DNA of 64,000 bases. It comes from Mycobacterium sp. ITM-2016-00317 (GTDB taxonomy: Bacteria > Actinomycetota > Actinomycetes > Mycobacteriales > Mycobacteriaceae). The notes beneath the pieces were generated by a model. It saw only the letters and a list, made by a program, of their open reading frames with translations. It ran no database searches and had not been told where the DNA came from. Below are positions 44,400 to 53,646 of the stretch, piece by piece. The stretch covers positions 3,906,001 to 3,970,000 of the forward strand of contig NZ_CP134399.1 of the NCBI RefSeq assembly GCF_002968295.1, written 5' to 3'. The position numbers and the translations under genes were made by a program. Positions within the stretch are counted from its first letter, which is position 1, and each line of letters begins with the position of its first letter.

Positions 44400-44655
44400 G
44401 TCAGCGAAGCTCTGACTTCGGCATCGCCAAAGCAGCTGGTGAAGCGGTAGCGGCTTCGACTGGGTGATTCTGCGTCCCGCCGAGCTGACTGTGGCACCGG
44501 CCTGGGACGCGCGCGGTGATCCACACCGTGTCACGAGACAACGTCGCCGCCACGTTGGCACAACTCGTCCACAACCTCGAGATGCCTCGCGTCGTCCTCG
44601 AACTACCGACGGTTCGACCAGGATCAGCCAGGCGATCGAGGCGTTGGGGGTCTGA
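44400..44655 (+). pseudogene. Remnant of an atypical SDR (NAD(P)-binding) gene
   Basis: Pieces of one C-terminal domain are spread over two or three frames in order: QLVKR (to about 44447), then SGFDWVILRPAELT (44449-44490), then VIHTVSRDNVAATLAQLVHN (from 44516), then TDGSTRISQAIEALGV ending at 44655. Joined, they read like the end of a YwnB/NmrA-type SDR (DWVILRPAEL, VSRDNVAA, LELTDGSTRI). At least three frameshifts mean it is dead. It marks the left edge of the accessory region after tRNA-His. Confidence 0.55.
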
Positions 44656-44708
44656 GCGCGCCGGCACGCCGCATTACTTCCGCGGCCCTCGTAACCGAGC
44701 GAACGTTC

Positions 44709-45683
44709 TCAGAGTGCCGTCAACCAGTACGGCCACCGCGGGTCGGACATCTTCAGGCGCGCCCGCATCAGCTTCCAGCAGCCGTACTTGTGATAATCGA
44801 AATCCCACGCGGAATTGAGCTGCTGATTGACGCAGGCCCACAATCCCCACTTCAGGTCTGCCAACGCACCACAGACCTGAACTCGCGACAGCAGGCCGAA
44901 GTCCACCCTGCCGTAGTAATCCTCCACGAGTTCCAGCAGCTGCTCTTCCCCGTAGAACATCTCGGTGGTCAAAACGGCCAACTCGTAGGCGCGCTCGTTG
45001 TTCGACGCAAACTCGAAGTCGACCATCTTCATCTGTTTGCCGACGGCGACAAGGAAGTTGCCCGGCATCGGATCGTTGTGACAGGCAACCAGTTCCAATC
45101 CTGAACTCAGCATGGCCGACTTCGCCACTCGGTACTCGCCAAGAATCAGTTCGGCATCGGCGGGTAACCTCACGGCGTGCTCGTGGACGCCCTCGAGATG
45201 CTCGTCGATCATGTCGAAGACCGTCTTGGTGACGCTGAGTAGAGCGCCGTCGTGCAACACCCGGTAGAGATCGATGATCTGGTGGGGGATGCTCGGATCC
45301 TTGAAATCTCCGTTGGTGCAGGCCCGATAGTCTTCGAGGAACTCGATCACCTCGACCCCGCTGCCGGAATCGAAGTAGACCAGCTCGGGCCCGATTCCTC
45401 GTTCGCCCGCGCGGCGGGCCGCCTCGTTGGCGACCACACGGTCGATGAACGCGTCACTACCGTCGCCGGGGATCTTGAGAAAGTATCGCTTATCGGATCC
45501 GGAGACCGTGATACGCCAGTTGCTGTTCTGCAGCCCGCCAAACACCGGTGCATACTCGATCTTCCTACCGCGCCACGGGGCGATCGTCTGCAAGACCTCC
45601 TCCACGCGGCGTTCGGTGGCGGTGCGAGCAGTACCCACCTCCCGGTTTCCGGTGGTGTCTCGTGTTGTCGCGTCCGCGGTCAC
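44709..45683 (-). CDS. Choline/ethanolamine-kinase-like phosphotransferase (kinase 1)
   Basis: A 324-residue protein-kinase-like fold enzyme of the APH/choline kinase group. The catalytic loop CHNDPMPGNFL (near residue 198) and metal motif VDFEFASNNERAYELA (near 219) are closest to choline kinases. Phosphoacceptor is therefore probably a small alcohol or amino alcohol. GTG at 45683 overlaps the stop of kinase 2 (GTGA). Last gene of the seven-gene accessory operon. Substrate not known. Confidence 0.8.
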   Translation of the reverse strand: MTADATTRDTTGNREVGTARTATERRVEEVLQTIAPWRGRKIEYAPVFGGLQNSNWRITVSGSDKRYFLKIPGDGSDAFIDRVVANEAARRAGERGIGPELVYFDSGSGVEVIEFLEDYRACTNGDFKDPSIPHQIIDLYRVLHDGALLSVTKTVFDMIDEHLEGVHEHAVRLPADAELILGEYRVAKSAMLSSGLELVACHNDPMPGNFLVAVGKQMKMVDFEFASNNERAYELAVLTTEMFYGEEQLLELVEDYYGRVDFGLLSRVQVCGALADLKWGLWACVNQQLNSAWDFDYHKYGCWKLMRARLKMSDPRWPYWLTAL

Positions 45684-46633
45684 AGGTTCCTCAGACGATC
45701 GTGGAAGTGCACGTCGCCCAGGCCCGCACGTGCTCGCACGAATTGCCAGTCGGAGAATTTCGAGTACTCTAGGGTGCCCGGCCGGGCGGTGTCGGCGTAC
45801 GCACCGACCATTCCCCACCGGACGCAATCAGCGACGCCGTAGACCCGCGCGCGGTCGAACAACGACTGATCAAACGTGCCCCACGCGATCTCGAACGCCG
45901 CCCGGGCGTCCCCGTCGAATGAGCGGACCTCTGCCAGCACCACGCCGATATCCTGCAGCGGGTCCATCTGCGCGGCGACATCCCAGTCGAGGAGAAGCAT
46001 GTCGCCACCGTCGGTCAGCAAGACGTTGGAGACATTGCCGTCCCCGTGGCACGGCACCACGTCGAATCCCGTTGCCATTATCCGCTTCTCAGCCATGTCG
46101 AGCTGCCGCATCATCCATCCGAAGTCTTTCGGCAGCGGCACGGAGTTGGCCTGGATCAACGCGGAGAGAGCCCGGATGTCGTCGAAAACGCTAGCCGTGC
46201 GGGAGATCGATCCGAACAGGTGCACCCGCGCCCTTAGCGTGAGCAGCTGCTCGAGCCGGGCATCGTCGTCGAAAACGTCCAGCGTGGCCGTCGACGATGA
46301 GTCGATCAGGTTCTCCAGCACCAGCACTCCGGCATCTGCATCGGCCGCAAGCACGCGCGGCCCCACGCCGTTCTCTCCTGCCTCAGTGGCTGCATCGAAC
46401 GACCCGGCTATGTCGACGTAGGCACCGGCGTGCCCGATCATCGATTTCACGAAGGCGTCGCGTGGCGCCAAGGAGTCATCGGCACGGACGTCGAAGCAGT
46501 CCGAGTCTGCGCTCCACCAACTCGGACTGGCCATGGCCGGCACGGGTTGGGCGGTGATGGGCCTGTCGGTGAACAACCCCATCGCATGCAACTGTGCGGC
46601 TATCGCCGGTTGGGTAGTGCTCGTCAAGATCAT
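45680..46633 (-). CDS. Aminoglycoside-phosphotransferase-like kinase (kinase 2)
   Basis: A 317-residue kinase of the same fold as its neighbour but well diverged. Catalytic loop PCHGDGNVSNVLL (near residue 192) and metal motif LLLDWDVAAQMDP (near 213) are intact. It has its own GGAGG site, and its ATG at 46633 overlaps the amidase stop. A tandem of two different small-molecule kinases suggests either a heteromer or two related phosphorylations. Substrate not known; antibiotic resistance is not implied. Confidence 0.78.
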   Translation of the reverse strand: MILTSTTQPAIAAQLHAMGLFTDRPITAQPVPAMASPSWWSADSDCFDVRADDSLAPRDAFVKSMIGHAGAYVDIAGSFDAATEAGENGVGPRVLAADADAGVLVLENLIDSSSTATLDVFDDDARLEQLLTLRARVHLFGSISRTASVFDDIRALSALIQANSVPLPKDFGWMMRQLDMAEKRIMATGFDVVPCHGDGNVSNVLLTDGGDMLLLDWDVAAQMDPLQDIGVVLAEVRSFDGDARAAFEIAWGTFDQSLFDRARVYGVADCVRWGMVGAYADTARPGTLEYSKFSDWQFVRARAGLGDVHFHDRLRNL

Positions 46634-48066
46634 CTCCCTCCGGTGTGCGTCGACGCGAACTCCGGCCAGGCGATCGTGAACGGTCGGGACCGCTCCAGCC
46701 ACTTGGTGAACCGCAGCACTTCGCGGTCGGCGAATCGCGCTCCCACCACCTGAAGGCCCACCGGCATCGCGTCGCTGATACCGAAACACAAAGCCGCGGC
46801 GGGCTGACCAGTCTGATTGAACCAGGCAGTAAACCCGCAGTGTGCCAACGGCCGTGACGGATCCAGGCCGCATTCCTCCGCCGCGAAGCCGACGACCGGA
46901 AGGACGGGAGCGATCACGAAGTCGTATGCGGCACAGGCAGCCCGCATTTGCTCCGCCGACTTCGCCACCGCCTCGCCGTCGCGTGTGAAGTCGGTGGCGT
47001 GAAGGTCAGCAGCAGGTGAACACCACTGCCGGATGGCTGGGTGCACCAACTCGCGCAGCTCGAGTGGGATCGATTGGAGTTCGGCAAGCGCCCGGACTTG
47101 AAACAAGCGGTCCAGCGCTGGATAGGGGTCGCCGGCGATTGGGCTCGTCGCGTCACGGGCGGGAGTGAACACCGGAGCCATCGCCGTCACCTCTGCACCC
47201 GCATCGCGCAGCGCCGCCGCCGCTTCCGCGACCACCGCCAGCACCGCGGCGTCGGCGGTGAACCCGTGGCCGAGATCGGTCAGCACCCCGATGCGAAGAC
47301 CGTGCGGTGTCAGCGGATTTCGTACGGGCGGACCGATCTCCGGCGGCAGGCTCCACAGGTCGCGCGGGTCGGGCACAGTCAGTACGTCGTACAGATCGAA
47401 GACATCGTCGACGGTACGCCCCATCGGTCCTGCCGACCGCACGGTGGATGGCGCGGTGTGCGGGATGCGGCCCTGGGTGGGCTTGAGCGCGACCAGCCCG
47501 CAGTGCCCAGCCGGCAACCGCACCGACCCGGCGATGTCGGAACCCACCGATGAGAAACCGATGCCCGCTGCCAGCGACGCGCCTGCTCCCGCGCTTGAAC
47601 CGCCGGGGTTTCGAGTGGGATCCCAGGGATTGCGAGTGATCCCGTATAGCGAACTGACGCCCGCGGCCATCATCCCGAAGTCGGGCATGGTGGTCTTGCC
47701 GACGATGACGGCACCGGCCTCTTTCAGGCGCGCGGCCGGAGGCGAGTCGGCGGAGGAGTCGGCGAGGTGGCCGAACGCGGCACAGCCGTGGCGCCACGGC
47801 ATGCCGGCCGCGTGCACGCTGTCCTTGATGGTGACCGGCAGGCCGTCCATCGGGCTCAGCGGCGCACCGCACGCCCATCGCCTTGCCGAGGCCTGCGCCG
47901 CGGTCCGGGCTCCCTCGGTGTCGACATGAGCCATGGCGTTGATGACCGGATTGCGGGACTCGATCCGGTCCAGGGTGCGCTCGAGAACGTCCACCGGCGT
48001 GAACGCCCCGCTGCGGTACCCGGAGCGAACGATGTCCGCCCCGGCGTCGAGCACGTCGTCGATCAC
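46630..48066 (-). CDS. Amidase signature family hydrolase (amidase 1)
   Basis: A 478-residue amidase with the Ser-cisSer-Lys triad: Lys in VTIKDSVHA (near 79), cis-Ser in [16 protein letters not shown] (near 157) and the nucleophile in [12 protein letters not shown] (near 181). It would hydrolyse a carboxamide to acid and amine or ammonia. GTG at 48066 overlaps the M20 gene stop. Operon context with a carbamoylase-type enzyme and a transporter points to catabolism. Confidence 0.88.
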   Translation of the reverse strand: MIDDVLDAGADIVRSGYRSGAFTPVDVLERTLDRIESRNPVINAMAHVDTEGARTAAQASARRWACGAPLSPMDGLPVTIKDSVHAAGMPWRHGCAAFGHLADSSADSPPAARLKEAGAVIVGKTTMPDFGMMAAGVSSLYGITRNPWDPTRNPGGSSAGAGASLAAGIGFSSVGSDIAGSVRLPAGHCGLVALKPTQGRIPHTAPSTVRSAGPMGRTVDDVFDLYDVLTVPDPRDLWSLPPEIGPPVRNPLTPHGLRIGVLTDLGHGFTADAAVLAVVAEAAAALRDAGAEVTAMAPVFTPARDATSPIAGDPYPALDRLFQVRALAELQSIPLELRELVHPAIRQWCSPAADLHATDFTRDGEAVAKSAEQMRAACAAYDFVIAPVLPVVGFAAEECGLDPSRPLAHCGFTAWFNQTGQPAAALCFGISDAMPVGLQVVGARFADREVLRFTKWLERSRPFTIAWPEFASTHTGGR

Positions 48067-49331
48067 GTGGCCGGGGCCGCCTCGAGTGCGCCGGCGACCA
48101 TCCGGCGGGTCGTCGCCGTGAGCATGTGGACCCCGGCGAGCATCTGCTCGTCGGAGGTGAATTCTCGTTCGTTGTGGGAGATGCCGTCGACACTGGGGAC
48201 GAAGAGCATCACCGTTGGCACCACGTCCTTCAGGTTCACGGAGTCGTGGCCTGCCATCGTCGGCAGCTCGCACCACGTCAGGCCGAGATCGTCGGCAACC
48301 GCACCTGCCAGGGCAATGCCGGAATCCTGGTAGCTGCTCGAGGGTCGCAAGGCGGCGGATTCGATGTCGACGCTCACCTCGCCGTCGTTCGCGATCTCCG
48401 CAACACGCGCCATCAACGACTGATGCGCGGCCTCCAGGTCATCAGCGCGAAGTGCCCGTAGGTCGGCGATCAACCGAACGCGCGCGGGCACCACCACGGG
48501 CGAGTTGGGTTCGATCGTCATCCGGCCCACCGACCCGAGCACCGTGTCGGGACCGAACTCGGCGGCCACCGCACGGACGGCCAACACCACCTGGCTGGCA
48601 CCGACCAGGGCGTCGCGGCGGTACCGCATGTGGGTGGCGCCTGTGTGGGACTGCTCGCCGTGCACCGTGATCGTGTACTTGTACGCTGTCCAGTTCTTGG
48701 TGACGACGCCGACGTCGAGCCCCTGGTCGATCAACGAGCGCCCCTGTTCGATGTGGATCTCGGCGTAGCAGCTCGCCTGCGGCGCGGCGTCGGCGCCATG
48801 GAATCCGATGGCGTTCAATGCCTCCCGCACCGTCACGCCATCCTTGCCGACACTGTCGAGCGCGTCGTCCGCGCTGAGCTTGCCGGCGAAGACAGCGCTG
48901 CCCATCAGACTGGGGTAGAACCGCGACCCCTCCTCGTTGAACCAGTTCACCGCGGCGACGTTGTACCGAGCCCCGCCAGGCGGGTCGGCCAGCACGGCTG
49001 CCACCGCGTACGCACCGGCGAGAACACCGTAGGCACCGTCGAACCGTCCGGATGTGGGCTGACTGTCGAGATGAGATCCGACCAGGACGTGGGGGGCTTC
49101 TGGGCCACCATCGGTGGTGCGAGCGCAGCCGTACATATTGCCGACCGCGTCCACCCGGCAATGCAGTCCATGGTCGTCGAACCACGCCCTCAACCAGTCG
49201 CGCGCCCTCCCATCTGCCGGGGTGGCCGCTTCACGGTCCACTCCGCCTCCCGCCGTCACGCCGATCTCCGACAGCTCGGCGAAGTCGGCGAGGAAAGCGG
49301 CGTCGGAGAGGTCCGAACCCGGGTCAGCCAT
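48063..49331 (-). CDS. M20 family amidohydrolase, N-carbamoyl amino acid/allantoate type
   Basis: A 422-residue binuclear metal enzyme. Ligand motifs are [18 protein letters not shown] (His, Asp), NEEGSRF (Glu), IHIEQG (His) and the C-terminal [10 protein letters not shown]. These match hydantoinase-carbamoylases (N-carbamoyl-L-amino acid hydrolase, beta-ureidopropionase, allantoate amidohydrolase). The product would be an amino acid plus CO2 and ammonia. It overlaps the transporter stop by eight bases. Which ureido or amide substrate it uses cannot be read. Confidence 0.88.
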   Translation of the reverse strand: MADPGSDLSDAAFLADFAELSEIGVTAGGGVDREAATPADGRARDWLRAWFDDHGLHCRVDAVGNMYGCARTTDGGPEAPHVLVGSHLDSQPTSGRFDGAYGVLAGAYAVAAVLADPPGGARYNVAAVNWFNEEGSRFYPSLMGSAVFAGKLSADDALDSVGKDGVTVREALNAIGFHGADAAPQASCYAEIHIEQGRSLIDQGLDVGVVTKNWTAYKYTITVHGEQSHTGATHMRYRRDALVGASQVVLAVRAVAAEFGPDTVLGSVGRMTIEPNSPVVVPARVRLIADLRALRADDLEAAHQSLMARVAEIANDGEVSVDIESAALRPSSSYQDSGIALAGAVADDLGLTWCELPTMAGHDSVNLKDVVPTVMLFVPSVDGISHNEREFTSDEQMLAGVHMLTATTRRMVAGALEAAPAT

Positions 49332-50898
49332 CTAACGCTTGCTCCCGCGACGTCTTGGCCAACTCGTGCAGTTGTCCGTCCATGGATTCATCGTGCACCG
49401 GCGGCGGTGCTTTCACACTGGTCTTGGCGGCCGCGAACATGTCGTCCACTCTCGCTTTCTCCGCGTCGTCGGACTTGATGAACGCTGCAGCCCCCAGGAA
49501 GATCGCCAGGTTGACCGCGATGCCGACGATACCGCCGGTCAGACTGCCGAGCCCACGGATGTCATCGGGGTAGATCCACGTCAGAACCATCGCGACCACG
49601 AAGCCCACCACCATTCCCGCGACAGCGCCCTGCTTGTTGCCACCGCGCCAGAAGATGCCGAGGAACAGGGGAACCGCAAGCTGCACGACACCCTGGTAGG
49701 AGATCTGCGCCAGAAGCTGTAGCCGCTCCATGTTGAACGTCGCATAGGCGACGACGCCTGCCAGCACCATGAACACGGCCATCGAGGTCTTCGCAACGTA
49801 AGTCAACTGCTTGTCGGAGAGCGGTCGCTTCTCGGTGTTGACCAGGTCATTGGCGATCTGAAGCCCGCAGACCTGCACGCTCCCATCGATGTGGCCCATG
49901 GACGCGGCGAAGACGATCGTGACGCCGAGGCCCAACATCCATGTGCCGCCGTAATCAGACATGATGCTGAACCAGCCCCCCTGTGGAGCGGCGGCCACGT
50001 CGGGCAACCCGGTGGCAGCGATGCCGACCAGCATCAACAGCGTGTAGAAGACGCCGGAGATCAGCACGGTGCACAATGTCCCGGATTTCACGGATCGCAC
50101 ACTGGAGGCGGTGTAGATGCGCTGGAAACTTGTTGGCCAACAGAGGGATCCGATGACGCCGGTGAAGATCAGCGCGAAGATGTAGAGCGGCCCGTAGCTG
50201 TCGCCGTCGCCGGGGAGCACCAGGTACTTGTCGGCGACGTCGTTGAGGTCGGCGAAGCTGATCGGGCTGCCCGCGGCGCCGGACAGCAACACCACGCACA
50301 CGATCGCCGAGAAGACGTACGCCACCGTGCCCTGAAAGGCGTCGGTCATGATCAGGCCGCGCATGCCCATCCGGACAGTCCAGTACTGCCGAATGACGAT
50401 GACTGCGAGACCGACGAGCAGGCAGGTGGTAACCGACCATGCGCCATCACTTGCAATCTCGAAAACTGTTCCCAGTGCCTGCATTCCGAGCACCACCCAC
50501 GGGAAGAGCGAGACGATCCCGATGACGCTGGCGATCACCTTGACCGCCGACGAGTCGAACCGCTTGCCCAGCAGATCGGGCTGTGAACGCAGGTCGTACT
50601 TCTTGCCCCAGCGCCATGCCCGGGTGGCCATGAAGTACATCATCGCCACTCCGAGGCTCGAGTAGGCAAGGCCGTACAGCCCGAAGACCCCGGCACCAGC
50701 GGCGAGTCCGAAGAAGGCGATGAACGTGGAACCGGGCCACCACGAGTTCACATAGCTCATCGCCACGTACCACGGCCCGTAACTACGACCACCTACCGCG
50801 TACTCGTCGAACGTCGGTGCAGTCTTCTGCTGCGAGATGTAGAGAATTGCTACGACGATTGCGTAGAACACCGCCAACATGGCGAGCATGATCAGCAT
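49324..50898 (-). CDS. Sodium:solute symporter (SSS family)
   Basis: A 524-residue membrane protein with about 13 helices. It has SSS features: [20 protein letters not shown], cut here, the [13 protein letters not shown] region and [12 protein letters not shown] near the sodium site. The tail is hydrophilic. GGGAGG precedes the ATG at 50898. It is coupled to a small two-helix partner one base upstream, as in pantothenate- and monocarboxylate-type SSS operons. It probably imports the pathway's substrate. Confidence 0.88.
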   Translation of the reverse strand: MLIMLAMLAVFYAIVVAILYISQQKTAPTFDEYAVGGRSYGPWYVAMSYVNSWWPGSTFIAFFGLAAGAGVFGLYGLAYSSLGVAMMYFMATRAWRWGKKYDLRSQPDLLGKRFDSSAVKVIASVIGIVSLFPWVVLGMQALGTVFEIASDGAWSVTTCLLVGLAVIVIRQYWTVRMGMRGLIMTDAFQGTVAYVFSAIVCVVLLSGAAGSPISFADLNDVADKYLVLPGDGDSYGPLYIFALIFTGVIGSLCWPTSFQRIYTASSVRSVKSGTLCTVLISGVFYTLLMLVGIAATGLPDVAAAPQGGWFSIMSDYGGTWMLGLGVTIVFAASMGHIDGSVQVCGLQIANDLVNTEKRPLSDKQLTYVAKTSMAVFMVLAGVVAYATFNMERLQLLAQISYQGVVQLAVPLFLGIFWRGGNKQGAVAGMVVGFVVAMVLTWIYPDDIRGLGSLTGGIVGIAVNLAIFLGAAAFIKSDDAEKARVDDMFAAAKTSVKAPPPVHDESMDGQLHELAKTSREQALDG

Positions 50899-50899
50899 G

Positions 50900-51175
50900 T
50901 CAGCCTCCCAGGCTGTCGATGGGTTCCAGCGAGTCGTCGTCGAGTTCACCGCGAATGTCTTCGACGACGTAGAACGCCGTCAGGGTGAGTCCGAGGATGA
51001 GCGCGTTGACGATCCAGTACATGACCGCGAACGGGATTCCCAGGATGTCGAATCGGATGCCACTGCCCCACAGATACAGTGGCGGAAAGAGGGCGAACAG
51101 CAGAGCCAGTGCGTAGAAGCCGCCGAAAAAGGTCACCACCGATCGGCGACTAAAGCCTCTAATGCGTTCCTTCAT
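50900..51175 (-). CDS. Small two-helix membrane protein, DUF3311-like
   Basis: A 91-residue protein with helices at about residues 12-34 (VVTFFGGFYALALLFALFPP) and 45-72 (GIPFAVMYWIVNALILGLTL). The PPLYLWGSG and GIPFAVMYW signature is that of DUF3311 partners of SSS symporters. The tail is acidic. AAAGGA lies before the ATG at 51175; an upstream ATG at 51211 would overlap the phosphatase gene. Likely an accessory subunit of the symporter. Confidence 0.75.
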   Translation of the reverse strand: MKERIRGFSRRSVVTFFGGFYALALLFALFPPLYLWGSGIRFDILGIPFAVMYWIVNALILGLTLTAFYVVEDIRGELDDDSLEPIDSLGG

Positions 51176-51200
51176 CGTCAAATCCTTTGCGCTAGATGGC

Positions 51201-51989
51201 TCACTGGGCATCCGTGGTGGATGCGGTCTTCGGGGATACGTGTTCGAGCAGCTCGTCGTGAATGAGCCCGTTGCTCGCCATTCCGTTCAGCGCGTCGAAG
51301 GTCCTGCGGCCGTCGAGACTGGTGAACCGGCCGCCCGCCTCCTCGATGATGACCGACATCGGCGCCAGGTCGAAGGGTTGCGCGGTGTAGTCGACCACGG
51401 CGTCGACGCGGCCGCAGGCCACCATCGCGTAGCCGAACGCATCCCCCCACGTGCGCAGTACCGCCCCGCAGGCGTGCAGATCGTCGATGACCTGGAGATC
51501 CCAGTCCTCGAGCCACGTCGCCATCACGTAGGCACCATCGAGATCGTTGCGGTCGGACACCCGCACCTGCACGCCGTTGCTCCAGCAGCCCTTTCCCAAT
51601 TCGGCGTGAACAGTGGTCTGCGCACTGGGCAGGTTGATGAGGCCGAACACGATCTCTCCGTCTTCCTGCAAGGCAATCAGATTCGCATACAGCGGAATCC
51701 CCCGTACGAACGATTTGGTGCCGTCGATGGGGTCCACGATCCAGCGGAACCCGCTGCTGCCGTGAGTCTCCGGGTACTCCTCGCCGGTGAAGCCATCGTC
51801 TGCGAACTCGGCTCCGACCGCGTCACGGAGCAATCGCTCGATCCCTCGGTCGGCGTCGGTGACCGGCGTGCCGTCTGCCTTGGTCTGCACCTGCAGGTTG
51901 CGCTTCTCGAAGTGTTCGCGCGAGATCCGACCCGCTACATCGGCGAGCCGCATGCTCAACCCGATGCGCTCCGCGCGTCCTGTGCTCAT
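51201..51989 (-). CDS. Inositol monophosphatase/histidinol-phosphatase-like enzyme
   Basis: A 262-residue IMPase-fold phosphatase. Metal motifs are FTGEEYP, WIVDPIDGTKSFV and WGDAFGYAMVACGRVDAVVD, seen in part. It removes phosphate from a small phosphorylated alcohol. It is the first gene of the operon that ends with two small-molecule kinases. The closest group by eye is HisN-type, but the location argues for a catabolic substrate. The ATG at 51989 drops an upstream extension that crosses the divergent promoter region. Confidence 0.85.
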   Translation of the reverse strand: MSTGRAERIGLSMRLADVAGRISREHFEKRNLQVQTKADGTPVTDADRGIERLLRDAVGAEFADDGFTGEEYPETHGSSGFRWIVDPIDGTKSFVRGIPLYANLIALQEDGEIVFGLINLPSAQTTVHAELGKGCWSNGVQVRVSDRNDLDGAYVMATWLEDWDLQVIDDLHACGAVLRTWGDAFGYAMVACGRVDAVVDYTAQPFDLAPMSVIIEEAGGRFTSLDGRRTFDALNGMASNGLIHDELLEHVSPKTASTTDAQ

Positions 51990-52034
51990 GAATAACAGCG
52001 TCGGAGTAGACCATTTCTGGTTCGTAAATGCTGG

Positions 52035-52052
52035 CGTTAACTCCATGTAACG
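52035..52052. promoter_or_regulatory. Dyad CGTTA-N8-TAACG
   Basis: A 5-bp inverted repeat 46 bases upstream of the phosphatase start, inside the 171-base divergent region shared with the GntR gene. Candidate operator for the accessory operon. Confidence 0.4.
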
Positions 52053-52092
52053 GTCGACTCGAGGCGGCCGGTGGGCAGCGTGCGAAAAGATG

Positions 52093-52120
52093 CAACGCCG
52101 AACCGGCCCGGTTAGCGTTG
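52093..52120. promoter_or_regulatory. Long dyad upstream of gntR
   Basis: CAACGC and AACCGG on the left pair with CCGGTT and GCGTTG on the right around a single C, with small unpaired gaps. It lies 41 bases before the GntR start. Its size fits a GntR-family dimer site. Confidence 0.5.
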
Positions 52121-52160
52121 TCGTCCTACACCACGGGGTGCAGCCGACAAGGAGCACGTC

Positions 52161-52991
52161 ATGCTTGCGCTTGAGCACGCGAATGCAGCATTGAGGCGGC
52201 TAGCGGAGGAACTCACGGAACTGGGTGCGTCCAGGATGCCCACTGAGCGTGCGCTGGCCGACCGCCTACAGACCTCGCGCACCACGGTCCGGAAGGCGCT
52301 GGAACTACTCGAGAACGACGGAACGATTCGCCGGGTCAGGGGGCGTTCGGGAGGGTCCTACCTGACCAAGGTGCAACTACAGGACGCCGCATCGCAGACA
52401 GCTCGGCCGTTCTGCAGCGGACGGGGCGTGCTGCGCAGCCTCAACACGGTGAAGGGAATCCCGGAGATTCTGCACGAGCAGGGCTTTCGCGACGGCACGA
52501 CGGTCATCCGTTCGGGCTTGGCGCCTGCCCCGTCTCGGGTGCGTGAGGCGCTGCAGTTGTCGAGCGACGAATTCGTGGTCTCGTTACTGAGGCTTCGCCA
52601 TGCCGACGGCGACACTCTCTCCCTCGAACGGATGTTCCTGCGCACCGAGGTGGCTGACGTCCTCAGCACGGAGATGAAGTCGATCTACCGCACTCTGGGG
52701 TCACAGTTCGGCGTGCAGATCTGCGCTGCGGACGAGTCGATCGAAATGGCCGCTATCTCACAGTCCGAAGGCGTACTGCTCGGCCTCCCGGCAGGCACCC
52801 CCGTGCTCAAGCTGAGGCGCGTCGGCTACGACCAGTATGGCCGCGCCCTGGAGTACTCCGTTGACCTCTTCCGAGCCGACCGGACGCGGTTGCACGTGCG
52901 GTCACAGTCGTCGCCGTCAACGGATACCGGACCCAGCTTTGTGCAACCGGCTGCGGGCATCGGATCGAAACCAGCTCGTTACCGGAGCTGA
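52161..52991 (+). CDS. GntR-family regulator with UTRA domain (HutC type)
   Basis: A 276-residue regulator. Winged helix at about residues 8-75 (MPTERALADRLQTSRTTVRK, in part, then LENDGTIRRVRGRSGGSYL). The UTRA ligand domain covers about 95-250 (GFRDGTTVIRSG, LSLERMFLRTEVADVL, LKLRRVGYDQYGRALEYS). AAGGAG precedes the ATG. It is divergent from the accessory operon and most likely represses it until the substrate binds UTRA. Confidence 0.88.
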   Translation: MLALEHANAALRRLAEELTELGASRMPTERALADRLQTSRTTVRKALELLENDGTIRRVRGRSGGSYLTKVQLQDAASQTARPFCSGRGVLRSLNTVKGIPEILHEQGFRDGTTVIRSGLAPAPSRVREALQLSSDEFVVSLLRLRHADGDTLSLERMFLRTEVADVLSTEMKSIYRTLGSQFGVQICAADESIEMAAISQSEGVLLGLPAGTPVLKLRRVGYDQYGRALEYSVDLFRADRTRLHVRSQSSPSTDTGPSFVQPAAGIGSKPARYRS

Positions 52992-53043
52992 GCAGGACCA
53001 GAAATGGTCTACCGCCACTGTGATTGCGGTGAACGCGCTTTCG

Positions 53044-53646
53044 ATGACAGACCAGTTGAACGAGATGGCGACCGGTCTCATGTCCCCGGTTCCGGAGCAC
53101 CGTGGTGCGGCCTTACTGGAACTGCTGCACGCTGCCGGTGTCGCCGTCGCAGGCATGCTGACCGCGCTCGACTCGAATCGTCGAATCGTGGTCGTCGCAC
53201 GTAGTGGCCACCACGAGGGCCTGCGCGACCAGGTCACCAGATCGCTGCTGACTCCGCGCGGCCGGCACGTGGGCGCCCTGCACCTCACCTTCGTCTCCAC
53301 ACCGCTCCCGCTGCCTGCGGTCGCCGTACTGGACATGCTGATACCGCACGCGGCGGCCGTCGCCGCGTCGGTCGGCCGCCGATCTCAGCTCGGGTTGACG
53401 CCCAGGGAGGACGACATTCTGTGCGCGATCGCCGCTGGTTACACCAATGCCGAGATCTCCGAGCGGGATTCGGTGTCGGTTCGAACGGTCACGACTCAGG
53501 TCGAGTCGATCTTCCGGAAGCTCGGAGTTCGCAACCGCGTTCAAGCCGCCAGGGTCGCCATGGACTGCTGTCTGCAGGACCGCCGCTCGTCGGCTCCGCA
53601 TTACAGCGCCGGCTTGACCTCCGACCAGGGCCGCGAAGCCTCGTAG
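53044..53646 (+). CDS. LuxR-type response regulator with GAF-like N-domain
   Basis: A 200-residue protein. Residues about 20-115 look like a degenerate GAF sensor (RGAALLELLHAAGVAVAGML, in part). The C-terminal LuxR HTH is at about 125-185 (LTPREDDILCAIAAGYTNAE and VSVRTVTTQVESIFRKLGV). The ATG at 53044 is used; a GTG at 53020 is possible. It lies 52 bases after gntR and is likely co-transcribed. Its 3' end overlaps the end of amidase 2 by 46 bases. Confidence 0.8.
   Translation: MTDQLNEMATGLMSPVPEHRGAALLELLHAAGVAVAGMLTALDSNRRIVVVARSGHHEGLRDQVTRSLLTPRGRHVGALHLTFVSTPLPLPAVAVLDMLIPHAAAVAASVGRRSQLGLTPREDDILCAIAAGYTNAEISERDSVSVRTVTTQVESIFRKLGVRNRVQAARVAMDCCLQDRRSSAPHYSAGLTSDQGREAS

Noticed and set aside
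44262..44450. 62-residue plus-strand frame over tRNA-His and its terminator
   Set aside because: It reads through the tRNA and terminator stem; only its last codons belong to the SDR remnant.
45680..46633. Aminoglycoside resistance gene
   Set aside because: The fold is APH-like, but operon context is catabolic and the family is broad, so resistance is not supported.
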